This document shows, piece by piece, positions 8,655 to 17,538 of a DNA stretch of 64,000 nucleotides. How positions within the stretch are numbered: the stretch's first letter is position 1; each line of letters opens with the position of its first letter. The notes under the pieces are model-generated. The model was given only the letters and a program-made list of their open reading frames with translations, had not been told where the DNA came from and searched no databases. A program made the translations under genes and the position numbers. Origin of the DNA: JAICSD01 sp963836665 (GTDB lineage: Bacteria > Acidobacteriota > Vicinamibacteria > Vicinamibacterales > 2-12-FULL-66-21); the NCBI GenBank assembly GCA_963836665.1, contig CAWIKL010000001.1:3038001-3102000 (forward strand). Reading direction: 5' to 3'.

Positions 8655-10217
8655 ATGGACCGCCTCGCGATTGTGGCGCTGCTCTTCCTTTTCGCCCCTT
8701 CCACCGTCCGCCCACAGCCGCCGCCAATCGACATCGACGCGTGGGTGCAACGCACCATGAAGACCTTCGACGTCCCGGGCATATCCCTCACCATTGTCAA
8801 GGACGGTCAGGTGGTCGTGGCGAAAGGCTACGGTGTCAGGAAGCTCGGCGATCCGGCACCGGTTGACGCCCGCACCCTGTTCGGCATCGCGTCCAACACG
8901 AAAGCATTCACGGCGACGGCGCTCGGCATTCTCGTCGACGAAGGCAAGGTGCGGTGGGATGCGCCGGTGATCGACTACGTGCCGTGGTTCCAACTGTCGG
9001 ACTCCTATGCCACGCGCGAAATGACGGTGCGCGACCTGCTGGTGCACCGCAGCGGTCTCGGCCTCGGCGCCGGCGATCTCTTGTTCTGGCCGGCGTCGAC
9101 CTACACCCGCCGCGAGATCGTGCGGCGCTTGCGCTTCATCCCCCTGGCCACGAGCTTCCGCAGTGCCTATGCCTATGACAACGTGCTCTATCTCGTCGCC
9201 GGCGAGGTCATCGAAGCGGTCAGCGGCCAGAGCTGGGAGAATTTCGTGCGAACGCGGATCCTGGCGCCCGTCGGGATGCGCTCGAGCAACGTACGCCATT
9301 CGGACGCTGCGCACGGCGACAACGTCGCCACGCCCCATGCGCTCGTCGATGGGAAGGTGAGACCCATCGCTCCATTTGACAGCGACAACACGAATCCCGC
9401 TGGCGGTATCAATTCAAACGCCGAGGACATGGCGCGGTGGCTGCTCGTCCAACTCGCCGAGGGCAGGCTCGCCGACGGCAGCGCGCTCATCCAGCCGGCC
9501 ACGGCACGTCAGCTGACGACGCTGGTGACGCCGATCCCGATCGGACCCGCCGCACCGGAACTACGCGACCTGCAGCCCAACTTTAACGGATACGGCCTCG
9601 GTTTCGCCCTACGCGACTACCGTGGGCATAAGTTGATCACCCACACCGGAGGTCTTCCCGGCTACGTGTCGCGGGTCGCGATGATTCCCGACGCTCGGCT
9701 CGGCGTCGCGGTGCTGACGAACCAGGAGTCGGAGTCGGCATTCGAGGCCATCGTCGCGCACGTCCTGGACCTGTACCTCAGCGCGGCAACCACCGACTGG
9801 ATAACGGTTTATCAGGCGATCGATGCCCGCGCCCGCGCCGCCGTTGCCCTGGCAACGACATCCTCCGCCTCCGCACGCGACGCCGCGGCGAAACCGTCGC
9901 TGTCGCTCGACACGTACGCCGGGCACTATCGCGATGCGTGGTACGGCGACATCACGATCGCACGCAGCGGCGAAGGCTTGACGATCTCGTTCGACCACAC
10001 GCCGCTGCTGTCGGGCAACCTCGAGCCCTGGCAGCACGACACCTTCGTCGCGCACTGGACGGATCGTGAACTACGCGCGGACGCCTTCGTCACCTTTGCG
10101 CTGACGCCCGACGGTGGCATCAATTCGGTGCGCCTGCGTGCGGTGTCCGCGGACACCGATTTCAGCTACGACTTTCAGGACTTGCTATTGCGGCCGCTCA
10201 ACCGGGCAGGCCGCTGA
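8655..10217 (+). CDS. Secreted serine hydrolase, beta-lactamase/PBP-like, with DUF3471 tail
   Basis: 520 residues. A short signal peptide (MDRLAIVALLFLFAPSTVRP) precedes a class C beta-lactamase-like domain. The nucleophile motif is SNTK at 80-83, the second motif YDN at 174-176, and HTGG (near residue 330) takes the place of KTG. After residue 420 a separate beta domain (LDTYAGHYRDAWYGDITI) fits DUF3471, commonly attached to these esterases and peptidases. The frame extends to 8595, but only ATG 8655 starts directly at the signal peptide. Substrate unknown: D-amino peptides, esters and beta-lactams are all possible for this family. Confidence 0.88.
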   Translation: MDRLAIVALLFLFAPSTVRPQPPPIDIDAWVQRTMKTFDVPGISLTIVKDGQVVVAKGYGVRKLGDPAPVDARTLFGIASNTKAFTATALGILVDEGKVRWDAPVIDYVPWFQLSDSYATREMTVRDLLVHRSGLGLGAGDLLFWPASTYTRREIVRRLRFIPLATSFRSAYAYDNVLYLVAGEVIEAVSGQSWENFVRTRILAPVGMRSSNVRHSDAAHGDNVATPHALVDGKVRPIAPFDSDNTNPAGGINSNAEDMARWLLVQLAEGRLADGSALIQPATARQLTTLVTPIPIGPAAPELRDLQPNFNGYGLGFALRDYRGHKLITHTGGLPGYVSRVAMIPDARLGVAVLTNQESESAFEAIVAHVLDLYLSAATTDWITVYQAIDARARAAVALATTSSASARDAAAKPSLSLDTYAGHYRDAWYGDITIARSGEGLTISFDHTPLLSGNLEPWQHDTFVAHWTDRELRADAFVTFALTPDGGINSVRLRAVSADTDFSYDFQDLLLRPLNRAGR

Positions 10218-10248
10218 AGACTGGCGAACACCCGGAGCCGTCACGTCG

Positions 10249-11607
10249 TCATCGCGGCAGGTCGACCGCGATGTTCTGCCACTTCCGCTGGTGGAAGCGG
10301 GCCGCCGACAGGACGCAGCGCGTGAAATGGCCGAGGACGATCGCCAGCCAGATACTCGTCGCGTCGAGCCGGCCTGCGGTCTGCAGATAGAAGCAGATTC
10401 CGAGCGGCACGACGATCTGCGCGACGAGCGTAATGAACAATGGACTGCGTGTGTCGCCCGTTCCCTGCAGGCCGCCCGTGTAGGTCAGCGCAACCGTGAC
10501 GAACAGCCCAGACACGCTCAAGTAGCGCAGCAGCTGCGTACCGAGCGACACGACGATCGGATCGTGCAGGCCGAACAGCGCCAGCAGTTGGCTCGAGAAC
10601 AGCAGGAAGATCGCGCCGATCGTACCGGCGATCAGCAGCCCGAAGCGTGCCGCCACCTGTACCGCGCGCACGCTGCGGTCGGGGCGGGCGGCACCCAGGT
10701 TCTGCCCCGCGATCGCGGCCGCGGCCCCCATCAGGCCGACCGACGTCCACGTGATGAAGACGAACAGCTCGGTGTAACAGACCGCATATGCCGCCTGCGT
10801 TTCGGCGCTGTGCGCGAGCGAGCCCATGAAGCGCAGCAGCAGGACGCCGGCCACGTTCATCGCCACGCCCTGCACGCCCGCCGGCAGGCCGAAGCGGAAG
10901 AGCGAGCGAATGATGTTCCAGTCAGGACGCTTCGGCACGCCCGCGATACTGACCACGACACGGCCGGTGGCCATCATCCAGATGCCGACGCCCGACGCCA
11001 GTGCGGACGCGATCGACGTGCCGAGCGCCGCCCCCTGCACCCCGAACGCCGGGATTGGCCCGGCGCCTCGGATCAGCACCATGTTGAGCGCCACGTTCAG
11101 CCCGACGATCCACATCCCGATGCGCATCCCGGTCCGCGCATCCCCCGCCGCGCGTAACGCGCCGGCGATCATGAAATAGAGCAGCTGCCCGATGCTGCAC
11201 ACGAACATCGTTCGCAGGTACGGCAGCGCGTCGGCGCTGACCTCGGGCGAGGCATGCACGAGCGTCAGTAGCGAGGGGGAGGCAATCCAGCCGATCGGCC
11301 CGAGCACGCCGACGCCGAGGACGACCGCGGTCAGGAATGCCTGGTAGACGACGCGGTTGACCTTGTCGTGATCGTTGGCCCCGGCAAAGCGCGCCACCAG
11401 TACGCCCATGCCCGTGAAGAGCGACGAGATGAAGACGACGACTACCAGAAAGATCTGCCATCCGACGCCGATGGCGGCATTGCCGGCAAAGCCGACGTAG
11501 TGCCCGACCATGACGTGGTCGACGATCCCCTGGAGACCGCCGATCATATTCTGGGTCACGGTCGGCCAGGCAAGCCGCCACACGGCGGAGGCGATCGGCC
11601 CTTCCAC
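10249..11607 (-). CDS. MATE-family efflux transporter
   Basis: 452 residues with about twelve hydrophobic segments, a multidrug/toxin extrusion antiporter of the inner membrane driven by H+ or Na+. The N-terminal WPTVTQNMIGGLQGIVDHV and the mirrored second half (FGLPAGVQGVAMNVAGVLLL near 235) show the two-bundle MATE repeat. The annotated start is GTG 11607; the reading frame continues upstream with KFDRSL, which resembles the true N-terminus of related proteins, but no standard start codon is available there, so the N-terminus may be slightly short. Convergent with the serine hydrolase, 31 bases apart. Substrate unknown. Confidence 0.9.
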   Translation of the reverse strand: MEGPIASAVWRLAWPTVTQNMIGGLQGIVDHVMVGHYVGFAGNAAIGVGWQIFLVVVVFISSLFTGMGVLVARFAGANDHDKVNRVVYQAFLTAVVLGVGVLGPIGWIASPSLLTLVHASPEVSADALPYLRTMFVCSIGQLLYFMIAGALRAAGDARTGMRIGMWIVGLNVALNMVLIRGAGPIPAFGVQGAALGTSIASALASGVGIWMMATGRVVVSIAGVPKRPDWNIIRSLFRFGLPAGVQGVAMNVAGVLLLRFMGSLAHSAETQAAYAVCYTELFVFITWTSVGLMGAAAAIAGQNLGAARPDRSVRAVQVAARFGLLIAGTIGAIFLLFSSQLLALFGLHDPIVVSLGTQLLRYLSVSGLFVTVALTYTGGLQGTGDTRSPLFITLVAQIVVPLGICFYLQTAGRLDATSIWLAIVLGHFTRCVLSAARFHQRKWQNIAVDLPR

Positions 11608-11682
11608 GAGTGAACGATCGAACTTGGAGCCTGACGAAGCGCGGTCTGAAGGAATGCTGGATTCTATCGTGTTCTCGTGAAC

Positions 11683-12549
11683 TTACCGCGACGCGAAGGT
11701 ATCGCAGGCTTGCGGATCGCCGGAGTCGAACCCGCGCCGGAACCAGCTGACTCGTTGCTCGGACGTCCCGTGCGTGAATTTTTCCGGCATCACGCGGCCA
11801 CTCCCCAGCCGCTGCAGCCGATCGTCGCCGATCGCCGCCGCGGCGCGCAGCGCGGCCTCGGCGTCGCCGGGATCGAGCTCGACCTTTCCCGCGGCAGCAC
11901 GGCCATTCTTCGACGCGGCATGCCCCCACACGCCGGCATAACAATCGGCCTGCAGTTCCAGCTTCACCGACAGCGCGTTGGTGCTGGAGGGATCGGCGCG
12001 CTGCTCCTGGCGGACGCGCGATTCGATCCCCTCGAGGTTCTGGATGTGATGCCCGATCTCGTGCGCGAGCACGTACGCCTGCGCGAAGTCGCCCGGCGCA
12101 CCAAACCGCTGCGCCAACTCCTCGAAGAACGACAAATCCAGGTAGACCTTTCGATCGCCCGGGCAGTAGAACGGCCCGGTCGCCGACTGGGCAAAGCCGC
12201 ACGCGGACTGGATGCTGTCCCTGAAGAGCACGACCTTTGTCGGCTGATAGCGGCTCCCGAGCAGATCCTGCCACGTGCCTTGGGCGTCGCGCGCGACTGC
12301 ATCCATCATGTCGACCGTCCGCTCCTCCGCCGGCGACGCCGTCGTCTTCCCTGACGTGCCGACCGGCGTGGCGTTCGAAGACGGGCTGCCGCCACCGAGG
12401 ATCGAGAAGAAGTTCACGCCGGTGAACATGCTCAGGAGCGCGACGATGACGAAGCCGCCGATGCCGAGCGGTACCATGCCGAACCCTCCGCCGCCCGAAG
12501 CTCCGCGCATATCCTCGATGTCACTCCGATCGCCAGGTGTCCAGCGCAT
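11683..12549 (-). CDS. ypfJ: YpfJ-type neutral zinc metallopeptidase
   Basis: 288 residues. A glycine-rich N-terminus is followed by one transmembrane helix (GIGGFVIVALLSMFTGVNFF) and a periplasmic or membrane-bound domain. The zinc motif HEIGHH sits at 163-168, with ELQADCYAGVWGH about 35 residues later providing the third ligand region. CGFAQSATGPFYCPGD is the conserved cysteine segment of the YpfJ/zinicin family. The C-terminal GTSEQRVSWFRRGFDSGDPQACDTF is a family signature. The gene starts 76 bases upstream of the MATE gene. Physiological substrate is unknown. Confidence 0.92.
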   Translation of the reverse strand: MRWTPGDRSDIEDMRGASGGGGFGMVPLGIGGFVIVALLSMFTGVNFFSILGGGSPSSNATPVGTSGKTTASPAEERTVDMMDAVARDAQGTWQDLLGSRYQPTKVVLFRDSIQSACGFAQSATGPFYCPGDRKVYLDLSFFEELAQRFGAPGDFAQAYVLAHEIGHHIQNLEGIESRVRQEQRADPSSTNALSVKLELQADCYAGVWGHAASKNGRAAAGKVELDPGDAEAALRAAAAIGDDRLQRLGSGRVMPEKFTHGTSEQRVSWFRRGFDSGDPQACDTFASR

Positions 12550-12743
12550 TCGACCCTCCTCGGCCGTCGCAGGTGCACTCGGCGTGCCACGGCACGGGCG
12601 GCAGCCGTCTGGCCTGAAGTGGCACGCGACTACCGCCTTCGGGGACGGGCGAGGTCAACCGTTGCCCAGCAAGGGTAGCGGACACCAACGCGGCCGTGGC
12701 CAGGCGCCCCCGGATCGCGCCCCGCCGCTGGCGTCGGTGTCGA

Positions 12744-13659
12744 TCAGGTAGCGGCCTTCAGCACCCGTTTGACGGCGCCGTGCGCGAGCACGACGGCGGG
12801 CTGGCGCTGGATGGCTTCGTAGTAGCGGCCAGCGAAGGTGTCGCCGTTTTCAACCGGGACCAGGAGCTTGTCGATGTGATCGAGGAGAGCGCGCACGTCC
12901 GCCTCGGGTACTGGCCGAGTCGGGTACGGTCATCTCGTCGATGCGGACGATGATCTCGGAGATCTGGTGCAGCCACGCAAACCACGGATCGTTGATCACG
13001 AGGAGCAGGAGCGCGCCTGGGCCGGACACGCGGCCGCGATCCATTTCGTACTGGCTCTGCGCGTCCTCGAGGAGTGCCTTGTGAAGAGCGAGCAGGCGCG
13101 TGCGCAACTCGTTGAGCCGCCCGCGCATCTCAACCGCGAGCGCGGGTGGGGATGTCGGCGCCGCGGTTGCCGGGCGCCCACCTTCCTCCAGCAGCGCGTC
13201 GAGATCGAGCCGCCTGGTCACCATCTCGATCGACCCGTCGGGCTGACGCGGCCACTCGTGGCGCGGGCGATCGCGGTACAGCTCGAGCCCATTGCCGTCG
13301 GGATCGCGCAGGTAGATTGCTTCGCTGACGCCGTGGTCCGACGCCCCTTCGAGCGCCACGCGCGCCTCCGTCAGTCTGCGCAGCGCATCGGCCAGTGCGG
13401 CCCGGTCGGGGTAGCGGATAGCGACATGATAGAGGCCCGTCGTTCCCGGCGGCGGCGGCGATCCGTTGCGGCTGTCCCAGGTGTTGAGGCCGATATGGTG
13501 GTGGTAGCCGCCGGCGCTGAGGAACGCCGCGTGCGTCCCCATCCGCAGCATCAGCTCGAAACCGAGCACGTCGCGGTAGAACGCCAGCGCGCGATCGAGA
13601 TCGGCGACCTTCAGGTGGACGTGGCCGATGTCAACCCGTGAATCGATGGGCTCACCCAT
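12744..13659 (-). CDS. VOC (glyoxalase-fold) protein fused to a helical domain, frameshifted near the end
   Basis: Residues 8-130 form a vicinal-oxygen-chelate domain (IGHVHLKVADLDRALAFY, YHHHIGLNTW, IYLRDPDGNGLELYRDRP) like CatE-type dioxygenases. A Pro/Ala linker leads to a second helical domain with LNELRTRLLALHKALLEDAQ and NDPWFAWLHQISEIIVRIDE, which I know as a stand-alone small hypothetical family. After IDEMT the frame is lost. Removing one G at 12906-12908, or removing a 16-base unit between two copies of tcgggtac (12904-12911, 12920-12927), restores EADVRALLDHIDKLLVP, YYEAIQRQPAVVLAHGAV and a stop at 12744-12746. Without repair the protein ends at 12850. The fusion is in-frame in the sequence; the function of the tail is unknown. 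Confidence 0.65.
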
Positions 13660-13721
13660 AGGCTCATATTAATCCGATGGGGCGCTGACTCCTCGGCGTC
13701 CCCGGACGCTCGCCTCCCTCT

Positions 13722-14900
13722 TCAGACGGCCTGATCGAGCATGGCCAGCCTGCGGCAGGCGTCGGTGAGTTGATCGGCGGTCGCCACGCCATAGGCAAGC
13801 CGCAGGTGCCCCTCGCCGCTCCGGCCGAACATCGAGCCGGGAATCATGACGACGTGCGTTTGCGCCAGTGCCCGCGCCGCCAGCGCGGCGGAGTCGCGGC
13901 AGCCGTCGACGCGGACGAACGCGAACATCCCGCCCATCGAGCGGTTCCATCGCCAGCCAGGGATAGCGGCGATGCCCTCGGTCAGCGCGGCGCGCCGCCG
14001 TTCGAGCTCCGGCAGGAACTGCTGCGGGTAGTCCCACGCTTGGTCGATGGCGCCGAGCACGGCGCGCTGCGCGATCACCGGCGCGCAGATGATCATCGCG
14101 TCCTGGATCTTGATCGCCTGGTCGCAGACGTCCTGGCCTGCCAGCATGTAACCAATGCGCCAGCCGGTCATGCCGAATGACTTGGAGAACGTGCCGACGA
14201 CGATGACGTGATCGCGCCAGTGCGGTAGCGCGGCCGCGCTCGCGTGACTGGCGCCGTCGTAGATCAGGCGATGGTAAGTCTCGTCGCAGATCAGCAGGAC
14301 GCCGCGCGTCGACAGCTCTCGCGCGATCCGTGCGAGCTCGCCTGGGTCGACGACTGCCCCGGTCGGGTTGCTGGGGCTGCACAGTACGACGGCGCGCGTC
14401 TTCGCGGTGAGGGAGCCGGCGATGTCGCTCCAGCGCGGACGGAATCCATTCTCCTCGCTGAGCGGCGCTTCGACCGGAATGGCGCCGATCGCCTCAACCG
14501 CCATCTGGTGATTGATGAAGAGCGGCGCGGGCAGGACAACTTCGTCCCCCTCGTCGATGCCGGTCATCGCGGCGAGCATGAACGCCTGGTTGCCGCCGGC
14601 GGTGATGATAATTTCGTCGGCGCCGACATCGGCACCGTGAGTGCCGCGCAGCTTCGTCGCCAGCGCCGTCCGTAACTCCGTCAACCCGGCATCGGCAGAA
14701 TAGACGTGTGTTTCCGCGTCGGCGAGTGCCGCGGCGGCCGCGGCAATCGCCGCCGGCGGCGGTCCCCATCCGGGCACGGCCTGTCCGAGATTGATCACGT
14801 CGTGCCCGGCCGCGCGCAGCTGCGCGGCTTTGAGTTTCAGGGCGTCGAACTGGGCTTCGGAGATGCCACGCGCGCGGCGGGAGATCGGCGGCACCGCCAC
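13722..14900 (-). CDS. Class I/II pyridoxal-phosphate aminotransferase
   Basis: 392 residues. INLGQAVPGWGPPP near residue 37 is the substrate-loop motif, PSNPTG near 178 and DETYHRLIYDG near 206 hold the cofactor ligands, and SKSFGMTGWRIGY has the Schiff-base lysine at 240. The C-terminal LRLAYG carries the carboxylate-binding arginine. The family covers aspartate, alanine and aromatic transaminases; the substrate cannot be chosen from sequence alone. It lies 23 bases after the HAD phosphatase and 62 before the VOC gene, all on the minus strand, so a loose operon is possible. ATG 14900 fits well, with no conserved sequence upstream. Confidence 0.9.
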   Translation of the reverse strand: MAVPPISRRARGISEAQFDALKLKAAQLRAAGHDVINLGQAVPGWGPPPAAIAAAAAALADAETHVYSADAGLTELRTALATKLRGTHGADVGADEIIITAGGNQAFMLAAMTGIDEGDEVVLPAPLFINHQMAVEAIGAIPVEAPLSEENGFRPRWSDIAGSLTAKTRAVVLCSPSNPTGAVVDPGELARIARELSTRGVLLICDETYHRLIYDGASHASAAALPHWRDHVIVVGTFSKSFGMTGWRIGYMLAGQDVCDQAIKIQDAMIICAPVIAQRAVLGAIDQAWDYPQQFLPELERRRAALTEGIAAIPGWRWNRSMGGMFAFVRVDGCRDSAALAARALAQTHVVMIPGSMFGRSGEGHLRLAYGVATADQLTDACRRLAMLDQAV

Positions 14901-14923
14901 AGCATATGCGAACTACGGCGAAG

Positions 14924-15598
14924 TCATTGCCAGCCGACGAGCTGCGCGAGCTGTTTGAGGATGGTAGGGCGCGCCTGCGCGTCGCTGGCGCGTTCGAGGA
15001 GGTCGAGGGCGGCGCCGATGCCGGGGACCGTGGCAATGCCGAGGCGGCGGGCGCAGGCGATGCCGACGCGGTCGTCGTCTTCGAGGATCTGGATCGGATT
15101 GGCCGGCGAGTCGGCCTTGACGTCGATGCAATGCGCGGTGTTGTCGTCGACGTGGTAGTGCAGGCTGAGGGCGCCGGCGGCGGCGCCGCGCGGACCGTTG
15201 ATCACCAGCACGCTCGGCAGATCGAAGCCTTGCGCGACGAGCCAGCGCTGGGTTTGGCGCTGCACGGTATCCCCATCGGTAGCGGGACGCTGAGTGATGA
15301 AGAACACTTCCCAGCGGTAGCGGCGCATCAATTCATCGATGCGCGGCACGGCGTCTTTCTCGATCGGCTCGAGCGTTTCCCAGAAGTCGCGGGTCTCGCG
15401 GATGGCGGCCCACACCGCGTCGCGGCGGCCGCGCGAGGGCGCCGGCGCGTCCGCCTTTTCTTCTTCCCCGGGATCCTCGGGACTGGTGACGGGCGCAGGT
15501 TCGGGCGGATCAAACAGGCGCCGCTCGACATCGCGGTAGGCGCGTGCGAAGTCGGCGAGCACGCCGTCCATGTCGAAGCCGATGCGAAGCGAGGTCAT
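14924..15598 (-). CDS. HAD-superfamily 5'(3')-nucleotidase-like phosphatase
   Basis: 224 residues. HAD motif I is GFDMDGVLAD at 7-16 with the nucleophile Asp 9 and acid Asp 11; motif II is FFITQRP near residue 110; VDDNTAHCID near 170 and ILEDDDR near 190 give the acidic motif III/IV positions. The fold and spacing match the NT5C-type deoxyribonucleotidases, though a low-complexity insertion (Pro/Glu-rich, residues 33-58) is unusual. Likely a cytoplasmic nucleotide phosphatase. Transcribed toward the aminotransferase, 23 bases away. Confidence 0.75.
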   Translation of the reverse strand: MTSLRIGFDMDGVLADFARAYRDVERRLFDPPEPAPVTSPEDPGEEEKADAPAPSRGRRDAVWAAIRETRDFWETLEPIEKDAVPRIDELMRRYRWEVFFITQRPATDGDTVQRQTQRWLVAQGFDLPSVLVINGPRGAAAGALSLHYHVDDNTAHCIDVKADSPANPIQILEDDDRVGIACARRLGIATVPGIGAALDLLERASDAQARPTILKQLAQLVGWQ

Positions 15599-15695
15599 TG
15601 AGAAGCAGGGTCAAGTTTATCATTCTCGAAGTCACGCGACGGCCGCCGCAGCGCGACAACGAGGAAGAACCGCCTCTCAGGCCCTCCCCGCACGG

Positions 15696-16325
15696 TCACT
15701 TCACGTCGACCCGTTTCTGAAACACGCCGGCGACGTCCGGTTCCGATTCGATCAGCACCAGGTTGCCGTCCTTGTAGGTCAGTCGGCGATCGGGTCTGCC
15801 GTCGCCGTTCTCGTCCAGCGACGCGGTCACGAGGGCGCCATTTTCGTAGGTCTCCCACTTGTCGACGCGCCCGTCCCCGTTGGTGTCTTCCTCCGCGCGT
15901 CGCAGACTGCCGTGCTCGTAGAATTCCCGCCGATCAATCTTGTGCTCGTCCGCGGTGCTCGAGATGTCGAGGCGCGCCACACTACCGTCAGGCGCCGAGT
16001 AGGCCCACGCGTCCGGCTTGCCATTGTTCGCCCGTGAGAAGCCGACCTTCGCCAAGCCCCCCTTGTCGTCGTAGTATTCCCAGCGATCGATCTTGCCGTC
16101 TTCGTCGAGATCGATCCGTGACCGCAGCGGTCTGCTTCCGTCCATGTCGGTCCACGTGTCGATGACGCCGTTCTTGTTGCGGTCGTAGGTGAGTTCGGTC
16201 AGCTTGCCGGTTTTCTTGTCGTAGGTCGCCTTGGTGGTCTTGCTGATCCGTTCCCTGTCGGGATTGGCGCAAGCGACCAGCGCGGCGAGACCGGCGCAGA
16301 CGAGTACGCGAAGGATGGTCCTCAA
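15696..16325 (-). CDS. Lipoprotein with repeated calcium-loop motifs
   Basis: 209 residues. A signal sequence ends in the lipobox LVAC (Cys 19), so the mature protein should be lipid-anchored. The rest is built from short repeats with Asp/Asn-rich loops: DRNKNGVIDTW, DLDEDGKIDRWEYY, DTNGDGRVDKWETY, DENGDGRPDRR. The D-x-N/D-x-D-G pattern is that of EF-hand-like or dockerin-type calcium loops, and Trp-Glu-Tyr after each loop suggests a beta-repeat. Start is TTG 16325, which shares its first base with the ATG of the divergent serine hydrolase. No enzymatic motif is seen; function unknown. Confidence 0.75.
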   Translation of the reverse strand: MRTILRVLVCAGLAALVACANPDRERISKTTKATYDKKTGKLTELTYDRNKNGVIDTWTDMDGSRPLRSRIDLDEDGKIDRWEYYDDKGGLAKVGFSRANNGKPDAWAYSAPDGSVARLDISSTADEHKIDRREFYEHGSLRRAEEDTNGDGRVDKWETYENGALVTASLDENGDGRPDRRLTYKDGNLVLIESEPDVAGVFQKRVDVK

Positions 16326-17527
16326 TGAAAGGCAGACTATACCGCGCCGCCACCGCCATCGTGCTTGCTGCTGCCGGGCTCGGCGCCCAGGCCGCGCCGG
16401 TCGGCTGGGAGGCCGTCGTGACCGGCTACCGTGAGGCGCTGCAGAGGAGCGGCATCGCCGGCAGCAGCCTGATGATCATCCGTGACGGCCAGGTCTTCGC
16501 GCATGCCGAGGAAGGGATGCAGAACCTCGACGCACGTCACCCGATCACCCGCGACACGATCTACCATTGGGCTTCGATCACCAAGACGTTCACCGGCATC
16601 GCCATCATGCAGCTGCGCGATCGCGGCCTGCTGTCCCTCGACGATCCCGTCGTCAAGTACGTGCCGGAGCTGCGCCAGGTGCACGATCCTTTCGGCGACG
16701 TTGCCGATATCAAGATTCGCCACCTCATGTCACACAGCGCCGGTTTCCGCGCCTCGACCTGGCCGTGGGGCGGCGACAAGCCGTGGCATCCGTTCGAGCC
16801 GACGAAATGGGATCAGCTCGTCGCGATGCTGCCCTATACCGACGTGCAGTTTGCGCCGGGCTCGACCTATAGCTACTCCAACCCGGGCGTCATCTTCCTC
16901 GGCCGCATCATCGAGCTGCTCTCGGGCGACGACTACGAGGTCTACGTCACCAAGAACATCCTGATGCCGCTCGGCATGCACCACACCTTCTTCGACCGCG
17001 CGCCCTACTTCCTGCTGCCGCACCGCTCGCATAGCTACTTCCGCGATGACAGCGGGCTCCGCGAGGCGCGCTTCGACTTCGACACGGGGATCACGGTATC
17101 GAACGGCGGCCTCAATGCACCGTTCACCGACATGGCGAAGTACCTGGCGTTCCTCGAGGGCACCGACGGGAAGCAGTCCGCCGATCTCGCGGACCATGCG
17201 GATTATTCAGTGGTGTTGCGGCGCTCCTCCCTCGAGGAGATGTGGACGCCGCAGATCCGCGCCACCAATGGTGAAGGCGTCAACGGCGCCGACTCGTCAG
17301 CGGCGCTGTCGTTCTTCGTGGAAAAGTGGAATGGTGTGGAACTGGTCGGCCACAGCGGCGATCAGAACGGCTTCATCTCGCATCTCTACCTGCACCGGCC
17401 GTCCCGAACGGCGTGGGTCATTTCCATGAATACCGATACCACGGCAGCGGCGAACGGGACGCGGCCGTCGAGCCGCGACGTCGACATGGCGGTGCGCAAG
17501 CTCATCCTCGAACACGTGATCAAGTAG
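16325..17527 (+). CDS. Secreted serine hydrolase, beta-lactamase/PBP-like
   Basis: 400 residues. Signal peptide with a basic start and AAATIVL-like core (cleavage probably after AQA, residue 23). The active-site SxxK is SITK at 84-87, with YSYSNPG for the Tyr-x-Asn motif and VGHSGDQNGF for the third motif. Domain content is a single class C-like transpeptidase fold of about 375 residues, without the DUF3471 tail of the hydrolase at 8655-10217. Its ATG overlaps the start of the minus-strand lipoprotein by one base, so each promoter lies inside the other gene. Substrate unknown. Confidence 0.87.
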   Translation: MKGRLYRAATAIVLAAAGLGAQAAPVGWEAVVTGYREALQRSGIAGSSLMIIRDGQVFAHAEEGMQNLDARHPITRDTIYHWASITKTFTGIAIMQLRDRGLLSLDDPVVKYVPELRQVHDPFGDVADIKIRHLMSHSAGFRASTWPWGGDKPWHPFEPTKWDQLVAMLPYTDVQFAPGSTYSYSNPGVIFLGRIIELLSGDDYEVYVTKNILMPLGMHHTFFDRAPYFLLPHRSHSYFRDDSGLREARFDFDTGITVSNGGLNAPFTDMAKYLAFLEGTDGKQSADLADHADYSVVLRRSSLEEMWTPQIRATNGEGVNGADSSAALSFFVEKWNGVELVGHSGDQNGFISHLYLHRPSRTAWVISMNTDTTAAANGTRPSSRDVDMAVRKLILEHVIK

Positions 17528-17538
17528 GACCATGTTTT

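Noticed and set aside
12550..12743. Possible small gene in the gap after the VOC fusion
   Set aside because: No frame with start, ribosome site and protein-like composition on either strand.
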